A stretch of 64,000 bases of DNA from CBDCYS01 sp965226245. GTDB taxonomy: Bacteria; Acidobacteriota; Terriglobia; Bryobacterales; UBA6623. The notes beneath the pieces are model-generated. The model saw nothing but the letters and a program-made list of their open reading frames with translations, made no database searches and was not told where the DNA came from. Shown here in pieces: positions 27,592 to 35,731 of this stretch. The position numbers and the translations under genes are program-made. Numbering within the stretch: the stretch's first letter is position 1; each line of letters opens with the position of its first letter. The stretch lies in contig CBDDCL010000015.1 in NCBI GenBank assembly GCA_965226245.1, forward strand, positions 248,001 to 312,000, read 5' to 3'.

Positions 27592-29204
27592 TGTTGAAGG
27601 GCGATGATAATGTCCCCTTGAGAGGGCGATAGAAATGTCCCCTAATCTAAGGCTCCAGAAAGGAGGAGCCGAGATTGGAGAGGACATGGATGAACGACAA
27701 GGAATTGAGACGGGGCGAGGTGCTGGGCCGGGTGAAGCGAGGCGAGTTAAAGCTGAGCGAGGCGGCGCAGGTGCTCGACATCAGTTACCGCCAGAGCAAG
27801 CGGATCTGGAAGCGCTACAGCGCGGGAGGGACAAAAGCATTGAAGCACGGCAACGTGGGCCGGGTATCGAACCGGGCCAAGCCAGCGGAAGTTCGCAAGC
27901 GAGTGCTGCAACTGGTGCGCGAGAACTACTCCGGCGAACCGCACGAGCGCTTCGGGCCTACTCTGGCGGCCGAGCATTTGCGAAAGGACCACGATCTGCA
28001 AGTATCGGTGCGGGCACTGCGGCTCTGGATGCTCGCCGAGGGTCTGTGGAGCCGCCGCCGCAAGCGCCAGCCGCATCGCCAGCGGCGGCAGCGCAAAGCG
28101 CACTTCGGGGAGCTGATCCAGGTCGACGGCTCGCACCACCGATGGCTCGAAGATCGCGGCCCGAAAGGTTGCCTGATGAACTTCGTCGACGATGCGAGCG
28201 GCCGGGCGCTGTGCCGCTTCTCGAGCGAAGAGACAACTTGGGCGGCGGCCGATCTGCTCGAAGCCTGGGTGCGTCAATACGGCGTTCCGAAGGCGTTGTA
28301 TTGCGACTGGAAGAACGTCTACAAGCGCCAGCCGACGTCGCGCGAAGCGCTGGAAGGCATCGAGCCCGAGACGCAGTTCGGGCGCATGTGCGCCAAGCTG
28401 GGGATCCGCATCATCGCGGCATCGTCGCCGCAAGCCAAGGGCCGCGTGGAGCGGCATCACGGCACCCATCAAGACCGCCTGATCAAGAAGATGCGACTGC
28501 AAGGTATCTGCGATTACGAGGCGGCGAACCGCTATCTCGGCGAGCAATATCTGGGGGAACACAACGCCAAATTTGTCTGCGAGCCAGCGGCGGAAGCGGA
28601 CTTTCATCAGCGCCCGCCCAAGCGTCTGGACTTAAAGTGGGTGTTCTGCTTGGAGGCCGAGCGAGTCGTCTCCAACGATCGGGTGGTCCGTTTCGAGAAC
28701 CGCTTCTTACAGTTGAAACCGAAGCGCAATCAGGCTCTGGGGGCGGGGGGGAGAGTCACCGTGCAGCAAGCGCGCCAGGGCGAGTTGCAGGTGATCCACG
28801 AAGGCCGAGCGGTGGCCTTTGAAGAGATCACGTGGCCCGAGCCGAAGCCGCGCCCCAAGCCGAAACAACAAGCGGCCCGGCAGCGGCCCAAGCCGGCGGC
28901 GGACCACCCTTGGCGTAAGTCGCTGCGGTCGAAAAAACGTGCGGCGACGACATAAAAAAGGCAGGGCTATGGAAATGACGGGACGGATGGAAAGCGTGGA
29001 AAACCTCAGCGAGCAGCGCAGAGGGTTCGCATCGCAACGACAGGTTTCCCACCCTTCCCACCGTCCCTTGGAAATCGCTGACGCGATTTCCACATTCCCA
29101 CAGCCCCGACGACGACGATTATCTCTTACGGACTTACAAACAACAAAACGAAGGGGACATTTCTATCGCCCTACCGCCGGGGACATTTCTATCGCCTCTT
29201 GACA
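27592..29204 (+). mobile_element. IS1202/ISNCY-type insertion sequence, element 1 (1613 bp)
   Basis: It begins TGTTGAAGGGCGATGATAAT and ends in ...CGCCTCTTGACA, imperfect inverted repeats. Each end carries two tandem copies of a block reading GGCGATAGAAATGTCCCC (or its complement). One transposase gene fills it, followed by about 250 bp of non-coding 3' sequence conserved in element 2. A 17-bp duplication of about 15-18 bp size is what I recall for one IS1202 subgroup. Confidence 0.8.
27675..28955 (+). CDS. ISNCY/IS1202-type DDE transposase, element 1
   Basis: About 426 residues: an N-terminal helix-turn-helix (ELKLSEAAQVLDISYRQSKR), a DDE integrase core with VDGSHHRWLEDRG, LYCDWKNVYK and AKGRVERHHGTHQDRL containing the three acidic residues, and an Arg/Lys/Pro-rich tail. 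The start is either TTG 27675 (with AGGAGG upstream) or ATG 27690; element 2 has the equivalent choice. It appears intact. Confidence 0.88.
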   Translation: MERTWMNDKELRRGEVLGRVKRGELKLSEAAQVLDISYRQSKRIWKRYSAGGTKALKHGNVGRVSNRAKPAEVRKRVLQLVRENYSGEPHERFGPTLAAEHLRKDHDLQVSVRALRLWMLAEGLWSRRRKRQPHRQRRQRKAHFGELIQVDGSHHRWLEDRGPKGCLMNFVDDASGRALCRFSSEETTWAAADLLEAWVRQYGVPKALYCDWKNVYKRQPTSREALEGIEPETQFGRMCAKLGIRIIAASSPQAKGRVERHHGTHQDRLIKKMRLQGICDYEAANRYLGEQYLGEHNAKFVCEPAAEADFHQRPPKRLDLKWVFCLEAERVVSNDRVVRFENRFLQLKPKRNQALGAGGRVTVQQARQGELQVIHEGRAVAFEEITWPEPKPRPKPKQQAARQRPKPAADHPWRKSLRSKKRAATT

Positions 29205-29221
29205 CTTCACCAGCGGCCGGG

Positions 29222-30828
29222 TGTTGTAACCCAATGATAATGTCCCCTTGAGCACCCAATAGAAATGTCCCCTAATCTGAGGCTCCGAAGGAGGAGCCGA
29301 GATTGGAAAGGACATCGATGAGTGCAAAGGAAGTGAGGCGCGGCGAAGTGCTGAGCCGAGTGAAACGAGGCGAACTGAAATTGACCGAGGCGGCCGAGCT
29401 GCTGGACGTCAGCTACCGCCAGGCGAAGCGTCTCAAGAAGCGTTACGGCGAGGGGGGGAGCAAAGCTCTCGTGCATGGCAACGTCGGGCGCGCTTCGAAC
29501 CGAGCCGATGACAAGCGACGCGAGCAGGTTCTCGAGTTGGTGCGCGAGAACTATTCGGGCGAGCCGCACGAGCGCTTTGGGCCGACGCTGGCGTCGGAAC
29601 ATCTGGCGGCCGATCACAGTCTCGAAGTGCCGCCCGAAACCTTGCGGCGTTGGATGCTCGCCGCGGGTCTGTGGAGCCGGAGCCGCAAGCGCCAGGCGCA
29701 TCGCCAGCGGCGGCAGCGCAAAGCGCACTTCGGCGAGCTGATTCAACTCGACGGCTCGCACCACGACTGGCTCGAAGGACGCGGCCCGAAAGGCTGCATG
29801 ATGAACTTCGTCGACGATGCGACCGGCCGGGCGTTGTGCCGTTTCTCCAGCGAGGAAACGACTTGGGCGGCGGCCGATCTGCTCCAAGCCTGGGTGCGTC
29901 AATACGGCGTTCCGAAGGCGTTGTATTGCGACTGGAAGAACGTCTACCAGCGCCAGCCGACGTCGCGCGAAGCGCTCGAAGGCATCGAGCCCCAGACGCA
30001 GTTCGGGCGCATGTGCGCCAAGCTCGGCATTGGTATCATCGCCGCTTCGTCGCCGCAAGCGAAGGGCCGCGTGGAACGCCATCACGGCACGCATCAAGAC
30101 CGCCTGATCAAGAAGATGCGGCTCCAAGGCATTGCCGATTACGAGGCGGCGAACCGCTATCTCGACGAGCAGTATCTGGACGAACACAACGCCAAGTTTA
30201 CCTGCGAAGCAGCGGCGGGAGCGGACTTTCACCAACCTCTATCGAAGCGCCTGGACTTGAAGTGGGTGTTTTGCTTGGAGGCCGAGCGGGTGGTCTCCAA
30301 CGACCTGGTGGTACGTTTCGAGAACCGTTTTTTGCAGTTGAAACCGCAGCGCAATCAGGCTCTGGGAGCGGGCGCGAGAGTCACCGTGCAGCAAGCGCGA
30401 GAGGCCGAGTTGCAAGTGGTCTACGAAGGCCGCGCGGTAGCTTTTGAAGAGATCGCCCGGCCGCAGCCGAAGCCGCGCCCAGAGCCGAAACAACGAGCGG
30501 TTCCGCGGCGGTCCAAGCCGGCCGCGGACCACCCCTGGCGTAAGTCACTGCGTTCGAAAAAGCGCGCGGCGACGACATAAAAAGGCAGGGCTGTGGAAAT
30601 GACGGGCCGGATGGAAAGCGTGGAAAACCTCGGCGAACAGCGAAGAGGGTTCGCATCACAACGACCGGTTTCCCACCCTTCCCACCGTCCCTTGGAAATC
30701 GCTAAAGCGATTCCCACATTCCCACAGCCCCGACGACGACGATTCTCTCTTACAAACTTACAAACAACAAACCCAAGGGGACATTTCTATTGTGCTACCG
30801 AGGGGGACATTTCTATTGTGCTACAACA
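29222..30828 (+). mobile_element. IS1202/ISNCY-type insertion sequence, element 2 (1607 bp)
   Basis: It starts TGTTGTAACCCAATGATAAT and ends ...TTGTGCTACAACA, with the same double end-block layout as element 1 but CCCAAT/CACAAT where element 1 has GGCGAT. It is separated from element 1 by exactly 17 bp (29205-29221, CTTCACCAGCGGCCGGG) and followed by the 17-bp repeat also found left of element 1. It is related to but clearly diverged from element 1. Confidence 0.8.
29303..30580 (+). CDS. ISNCY/IS1202-type DDE transposase, element 2
   Basis: About 425 residues, collinear with the element 1 transposase over its whole length, with the same catalytic segments (LDGSHHDWLEGRG, LYCDWKNVYQ, AKGRVERHHGTHQDRL). 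Differences are concentrated in the N-terminal helix-turn-helix and the C-terminal tail, as expected if each recognises its own end sequence. The start choice parallels element 1 (TTG 29303 or the ATG five codons later). Confidence 0.88.
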   Translation: MERTSMSAKEVRRGEVLSRVKRGELKLTEAAELLDVSYRQAKRLKKRYGEGGSKALVHGNVGRASNRADDKRREQVLELVRENYSGEPHERFGPTLASEHLAADHSLEVPPETLRRWMLAAGLWSRSRKRQAHRQRRQRKAHFGELIQLDGSHHDWLEGRGPKGCMMNFVDDATGRALCRFSSEETTWAAADLLQAWVRQYGVPKALYCDWKNVYQRQPTSREALEGIEPQTQFGRMCAKLGIGIIAASSPQAKGRVERHHGTHQDRLIKKMRLQGIADYEAANRYLDEQYLDEHNAKFTCEAAAGADFHQPLSKRLDLKWVFCLEAERVVSNDLVVRFENRFLQLKPQRNQALGAGARVTVQQAREAELQVVYEGRAVAFEEIARPQPKPRPEPKQRAVPRRSKPAADHPWRKSLRSKKRAATT

Positions 30829-30845
30829 TTTATGAGGATGGCCCC
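30829..30845. repeat. 17-bp direct repeat, right flank of the IS tandem
   Basis: TTTATGAGGATGGCCCC, identical to 27575-27591. Confidence 0.85.
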
Positions 30846-30874
30846 TTGACATAGCCCCGACCAGTTTGGTAAAA
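30846..30874 (+). promoter_or_regulatory. Candidate sigma-70 promoter upstream of the TonB receptor gene
   Basis: TTGACA at 30846-30851, a 17-bp spacer, then GTAAAA (weak -10 match). It begins immediately after the right-hand 17-bp repeat, about 250 bp before the TonB receptor start, so the IS pair landed just upstream of the -35 box and cut off anything beyond. Only the -35 box is convincing. Confidence 0.35.
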
Positions 30875-30916
30875 GTATCTGGAGGGTCTCGTCAATCGTT
30901 AAAGGAAACATCTCTT

Positions 30917-30948
30917 CTAGTCTTCTAGTCTTGTAGTCTTGTAGTCTT
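30917..30948. repeat. 8-bp tandem repeat, four units, in the leader of the TonB receptor gene
   Basis: CTAGTCTT, CTAGTCTT, GTAGTCTT, GTAGTCTT run without a gap about 150 bp before the ATG at 31098. Simple repeats of this kind can change length by slippage. The surrounding leader also holds AACTCGGGAAGC and GATAAA repeats. Confidence 0.85.
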
Positions 30949-31097
30949 GTGAAAAAGTTCAGGCGACCGGCGAAGCCGGGTTGCGGAGTCCGTCACGAGC
31001 TAGAAGGAAGCCGATAAACTCGGGAAGCTAGAAGTTGAGAGTCGAAACGATAAAAACGAGACACAACTCGGGAAGCCGATAAAGGGAGGATTTTTCA

Positions 31098-34000
31098 ATG
31101 CGCAAACAATCTCTTGGACTTTTCATAGTGCTGGTTCTTGTAGTCGCGGCTAGCGCCTTTGGCCAGGCTCGTGACACTGCTGCGATTTACGGGACGGTGA
31201 GTGACGCCCAGGGTGCTCGGGTCCCTCAGGCGACAATTACTCTGACGAGCGCCGCCACCGGGCAAGTCCGGACAGCTGCCACTGACGCCACCGGCGGCTA
31301 TGTGTATTCCCTGCTTCCGGTCGGAACCTACAATGTCACCGCGGAGCTCGCCGGGTTCCAGCGGCATGAGCAGACCGGAATTCTCATTCAAGCCAACGAA
31401 AACGTCCGGGTTGACGTGACGCTGCAAGTGGGTAGCGTCCAAGAGACCGTCACGGTCGAGGCTCTGGCGACCCAAGTTGAGTCCCGAGCGATGACCCTCA
31501 AGGAAACTGTCGATCGTAGACGCGTCGTGGAGCTGCCGCTGAACGGTCGCAACCCTGCCGACCTGGCGCTCCTGACACCGGGAGTTGTCTCCGGAACAGG
31601 CAACAACTCCGGGGACAGCGCGGAAGTGGGGCGCAGGCCCAGGGGGACAAAACAGCTAACCGCCAACGGTTCTCGCAACAACAATTTCGCCTACACCCTC
31701 GACGGCGGCGACAACCAAGACAACCTCAGCAACTACAACCTGCCGTTCCCCTTCCCGGATGCGGTTCAAGAGTTCTCCGTCCAGACCGCGACCGGCGGCG
31801 TCGACCAGGGCAACAGTTCGGCGGGTGCGATCAATGTCGTCACCAAATCGGGGACCAACGAGGTTCACGGCAATGCTTTCTGGTTTTTGCGCAACACGAG
31901 CCTGAACGCCAACAACTTCTTCTCGCACCAGGAAGATCAACTCAAGCGCAACCAGGGCGGCGGCACGGTCGGCGGGCCCCTGGTCAAGAACAAGCTTTTT
32001 GGCTTCGTCGGATACCAACGGAGTTGGTTCCGCCGAGCCGCGGGTGATAGCAGGGTGCAGAGCATGACCGCTGTCGAGCGGGCCGGTGACTTTTCCGGTG
32101 CTCCGGTAGAGATCTTTGACCCGCTGAGCAGCGCAAACCGCGACGACCGCAGCCCCTTTCCGAACCGCCAGATCCCGGCTAGCCGCTTTTCTCCGGCTTC
32201 GCTTAACTTCCTGAAGGTTTCACCTCTTCCGGCTGCGGACGGCTTCAGTCGCTTTTCCTTTGCGGAGCCCGAGGACGGCACGCAGTACATCGGGCGGGTC
32301 GACTACATCATCAACAACAGCCACAATCTCACGTTCCGTTACTTCAAGGATAACCAGGACATCCTGCCTATCGGGTTTGACCCCAGCAACATCAGCACCA
32401 CCCGGGCCGGAGCTGAGCAGAGGATGACGAACGCCACGCTGAGTCACAACTGGATCTTGAGTCCGAACCTCCTGACCCACAGTCAGATCACAGGGATGCA
32501 TATGGCTTCGGCACGCTCGTCTCCGTTCGAGGGAGATATCGCGGATTTCGGCGTCGATATTGTTCCGAACGGGACCCACGTCGATGTCCGAAGCCGTCAG
32601 ACAGGGCTGCAGTTCCGGACGCCCTGGGGCGGCACATTCGGACGCGCAAACCAACAGCTCCTCCATGACTGGACGTGGAACAAGGGGAATCACACGCTCA
32701 CTTTCGGCACTCAGTTTGCATGGCGGCAATACAACGAGGATGTCAATTGGAGAGCTTCAGGTGCGTTTGCATTCGACGGGAACGCCACAGGAACAGGAGA
32801 TCAGACTGGTTTCGATCGCGCTGATTTTCTGCTGGGCGAGTTGTCGTTCTTTGTCCAGAACAATGGTGAGTTAGAGAATCGACGGCAATTCACCAAGGGC
32901 TTCTTCGTCTCTGATACCTGGCGCATGAAGCCTGGGTTCACGCTGACCCTCGGACTCCGTTACGAGCCTTACGCTTATTTCTCGGACACAAAGGACCGCC
33001 TCCAGACCTTCGACCTCCCCAGTTGGCAGCAGGGAACTCGCACGACTCAATACGACAATGCACCCCCGGGGTTGTTCTATCCCGGCGATGCGAGGCCTGA
33101 CGGGGGCACCTTCGGCAAAAGCTTGATGAAATCTGACAACAATAATCTGGCCCCACGAATCGGCATAGCCTGGGATCCATTCGGCGACGGCAAGACTTCC
33201 GTCCGGGCCGCGTACGGCATCTACTACGATGCGCCGCCATTGTGGGGACAGAATAATTACAACCTGATCGCGCCCTTCAGCTACAATCCGCAGTTCAATG
33301 ATGGCCCATTTGAAGCACCCTACCGGGGGCGCGAGGACCAGAATCGGTTTCCAATTACTGAGTTTACCCGGGAATCGTTCTACCCCGATCCCCTCGACCT
33401 TCTGGCCGCCGATAATAACTACGTTACATCTTACACCCAGAGCTGGCATTTCACCGTGGAGCGCGAAGTTGTTCGGGACACCCTTTTACGGCTGAGTTAC
33501 GTCGGAACAAAGGCGACCAATCTGTTAGGCGAATTCGATCAGAACGCCCCTATCTACAATGCCAACCTGTCACTTGGAGAAAACCGGGGGGATATCGATG
33601 GCCGCCGCCCCATTCCTGGTTTTCAGCGGATTTTGCGGATGATGTTTGGGCTGAATTCGTCCTATAACGCAGTCCAGGTTTCGCTGAACAAGCGTTACAG
33701 CAGCGGCTTCACGATCTTGTCGTCGTATACCTGGTCGAAGACCCTGGACTATCATTCCTCCAACGGCTTTGGAGGCGGGCTGGGGGTGAGCAATCCATTT
33801 GACTTCTTTGCCATCCGGGGTCTCGCGGATCAGGACCGGCCACACCGGCTTGTCAACTCGTTCGTTTGGGACATTCCTGGCGCCGGCAATGGGCCTGCCG
33901 CACTGAAGGCAATCACCAGTGACTGGCGAATCGGAAGCATTTTGACCTTCCAGTCGGGCCGTCCGTTCGACATCCGTTCCGGCGGTGACCCTGTGGCTGG

Positions 34001-34382
34001 AGCTGGTCGCGCCCGGGCGGACTTGGTTGGCAGTGGTGGTTCCCCGGGACTCGACACCGGTCGCAGCAAAGGCGCCAAAATCGCTCAGTACTTTGACACA
34101 TCGCGATTTCAAAATGCCGTTCCGGGCACCTATGGAACGCTGGGCAGAAACACCCTGAGGGGTCCGGGGTTCGCCAATGTCGACTTTTCGCTAATGAGGA
34201 CGTGGCCGATGCCTTTTGGAGAGGCCGGTCGAGGTGAGTTTCGGTTAGAGGCCTTTAATTTGTTCAACCGGACCAACATGGCGCTGCCCAACCGAGGCAT
34301 TACGAACTCGGCTTTTGGTCGCATTACCAGCACGGATGGAGATCCGCGAATCCTGCAATTTGCGATCAAATTCTTCTTCTGA
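31098..34382 (+). CDS. Oar-type TonB-dependent outer-membrane receptor with carboxypeptidase regulatory domain
   Basis: 1094 residues. The signal peptide is LGLFIVLVLVVAASAFGQA; then a carboxypeptidase-regulatory-like beta-sandwich (about 27-110, IYGTVSDAQGARVPQATITL), a plug region (RRVVELPLNGRNPADLALLT, LDGGDNQDN) and a 22-strand-type barrel ending in aromatic FAIKFFF, the usual outer-membrane assembly signal. The family takes up large or complex substrates and is greatly expanded in Acidobacteriota. GGAGG lies 8 bp before the ATG. It overlaps the next gene's start, and the following enzymes may process what it imports. Confidence 0.93.
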   Translation: MRKQSLGLFIVLVLVVAASAFGQARDTAAIYGTVSDAQGARVPQATITLTSAATGQVRTAATDATGGYVYSLLPVGTYNVTAELAGFQRHEQTGILIQANENVRVDVTLQVGSVQETVTVEALATQVESRAMTLKETVDRRRVVELPLNGRNPADLALLTPGVVSGTGNNSGDSAEVGRRPRGTKQLTANGSRNNNFAYTLDGGDNQDNLSNYNLPFPFPDAVQEFSVQTATGGVDQGNSSAGAINVVTKSGTNEVHGNAFWFLRNTSLNANNFFSHQEDQLKRNQGGGTVGGPLVKNKLFGFVGYQRSWFRRAAGDSRVQSMTAVERAGDFSGAPVEIFDPLSSANRDDRSPFPNRQIPASRFSPASLNFLKVSPLPAADGFSRFSFAEPEDGTQYIGRVDYIINNSHNLTFRYFKDNQDILPIGFDPSNISTTRAGAEQRMTNATLSHNWILSPNLLTHSQITGMHMASARSSPFEGDIADFGVDIVPNGTHVDVRSRQTGLQFRTPWGGTFGRANQQLLHDWTWNKGNHTLTFGTQFAWRQYNEDVNWRASGAFAFDGNATGTGDQTGFDRADFLLGELSFFVQNNGELENRRQFTKGFFVSDTWRMKPGFTLTLGLRYEPYAYFSDTKDRLQTFDLPSWQQGTRTTQYDNAPPGLFYPGDARPDGGTFGKSLMKSDNNNLAPRIGIAWDPFGDGKTSVRAAYGIYYDAPPLWGQNNYNLIAPFSYNPQFNDGPFEAPYRGREDQNRFPITEFTRESFYPDPLDLLAADNNYVTSYTQSWHFTVEREVVRDTLLRLSYVGTKATNLLGEFDQNAPIYNANLSLGENRGDIDGRRPIPGFQRILRMMFGLNSSYNAVQVSLNKRYSSGFTILSSYTWSKTLDYHSSNGFGGGLGVSNPFDFFAIRGLADQDRPHRLVNSFVWDIPGAGNGPAALKAITSDWRIGSILTFQSGRPFDIRSGGDPVAGAGRARADLVGSGGSPGLDTGRSKGAKIAQYFDTSRFQNAVPGTYGTLGRNTLRGPGFANVDFSLMRTWPMPFGEAGRGEFRLEAFNLFNRTNMALPNRGITNSAFGRITSTDGDPRILQFAIKFFF

Positions 34383-35409
34383 CACCGGGAGACATCGCGT
34401 CTCCCGGCGCGAACTTGCCGGCTGGTTGATCGCGGGAGCGGTGTTTCCGCGGGCTTCCGTCCGGCTCGGGGGGCAGTCTGCCCCCCCGCCTGAGATCAGC
34501 AGTTTCGATCTTTCGCTCCTGAACGACTGGACCACTCCAAACCAGTTCTTCTTCATACGCGAGCACTTTCCGGCGCCAAAGATCTCCGCCGGCGACTGGG
34601 TCGTGGCAGTTGCTGGCGCCGTCGAGGCTCCGCTCGAAATTTCCTTGCCTGAGCTAGCTGCACAGCCCAAGCGTGATATGGCCGTAACGATCGAGTGCGC
34701 CGAAAACCCGGCCGGCGGGGGCCTCGTGAGTCATGCGGAATGGACAGGGGTAGCGCTCGCCGGCCTGCTCGGCCGGGCCGGTCCGCTCCGGGAGGGTCGC
34801 TTCGTGCGCCTTACCGGAGAAGACGGGTTCGTCCGTAATATTCCGCTGGAAAAAGCAAAGCATCGCGACACGCTGCTGGTGTACCGAATGAACCGGGAGA
34901 AGCTTCCACTCGTGCACGGGGGGCCGCTGCGAGCCTTGATTCCCGGCTGGTACGGGATGGACTCGGTGAAATGGCTTCGCAAAGTGGAAGTTGTGGCCGA
35001 TGGCAAAAACGACTCTTACCTGCGCCGGACCCGAGCGGGTGAAACGGAACCGATTACGAAGATGAACGTCAAGGCAGCGTTCGCGCGGCCCGTCGACGGC
35101 GCTGTCATCTTCCAGCGGAGCTTTCTTGCCCGAGGAGCGGCCTGGGCCGGGGAAAGCAAGGTGCAAGTGGTCGAATTCAGCTCCGATGGCGGCAGCTCAT
35201 GGCAGACGGCGCGGCTGCTTGACAAGGCACAGCCTTATGCCTGGGTGCGCTGGGAATACAGCTGGAGGATTGCTTCAGCGGGCGATTATACCCTCGTCGT
35301 CCGTGCTACTGACGACGCCGGCGACTCCCAGCCTGTGAAGTTGGACCCTGCTAGAGTGGACGAATACGAGCAGAACACCCGTCAGCGCGTGCGGGTCACC
35401 GTAGCATGA
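34336..35409 (+). CDS. Sulfite-oxidase-like molybdenum enzyme with Tat signal
   Basis: 357 residues. The Tat signal is VSRRELAGWLIAGAVFP. The molybdopterin domain carries the Mo-ligand Cys in TIECAENPAGGG (about residue 121) and the family segments LVHGGPLRALIPGWYGMDSVKW. A dimerisation-type beta domain follows (VQVVEFSSDGGSSWQTARL). It resembles sulfite oxidase / sulfoxide-reducing catalytic subunits; the substrate is not predictable. The start is uncertain: the ATG at 34336 overlaps the receptor gene by 47 bp, and no better start precedes the Tat motif; a TTG at 34315 is also in frame. The stop overlaps the next ATG (ATGA). Confidence 0.85.
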   Translation: MEIRESCNLRSNSSSDTGRHRVSRRELAGWLIAGAVFPRASVRLGGQSAPPPEISSFDLSLLNDWTTPNQFFFIREHFPAPKISAGDWVVAVAGAVEAPLEISLPELAAQPKRDMAVTIECAENPAGGGLVSHAEWTGVALAGLLGRAGPLREGRFVRLTGEDGFVRNIPLEKAKHRDTLLVYRMNREKLPLVHGGPLRALIPGWYGMDSVKWLRKVEVVADGKNDSYLRRTRAGETEPITKMNVKAAFARPVDGAVIFQRSFLARGAAWAGESKVQVVEFSSDGGSSWQTARLLDKAQPYAWVRWEYSWRIASAGDYTLVVRATDDAGDSQPVKLDPARVDEYEQNTRQRVRVTVA

Positions 35410-35731
35410 AAAAGTTCCTGATCATCTTTTTTCTTATCTCCAGCCTGTATGCGCAGTCGGGCCCCACGCTGCAGCAAGTCGAGAGGGCGTTGCGGTCTCG
35501 GAAGCGATCAAAACGCAGAAGAAGTTTCCTGACCACCCGGAAATACAGTTTCTGCTTGGGCTTTCCAGCTCCCAATTCGGAAGTCCGGAACTTACGCAGG
35601 TCGCGCTGCGTAACTTGCTGGAAGTAGAGCCAAACGGGCCGAGAGGAATGATGCTCCAGGGGATTGTCCATCGCCAGAGAACAGAGGAAGCTATCCGTGC
35701 CTTTGCACGAACGGTACCCGCTGGTTGTTGA
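35406..35731 (+). pseudogene. Exported TPR-like protein, frameshifted
   Basis: The first frame gives a good signal peptide (MKKFLIIFFLISSLYAQSG) and PTLQQVERAL, then turns into Arg-rich sequence. From about 35490 another frame reads VSEAIKTQKKFPDHPEIQFL, LGLSSSQFGSPELTQVAL and RNLLEVEPNGPRGMMLQG up to a TGA at 35729-35731, which looks like TPR helices. A shift near 35480-35495 joins the two. The second part is also short, so the gene is degraded, perhaps by deletion as well. It is coupled to the upstream molybdoenzyme by ATGA. Confidence 0.65.

Noticed and set aside
29207..30235. 342-codon open frame antisense to the second ISNCY transposase, and a similar one at 27747-28607
   Set aside because: Both mirror each other only because the sense genes are homologous; no independent family sequence.
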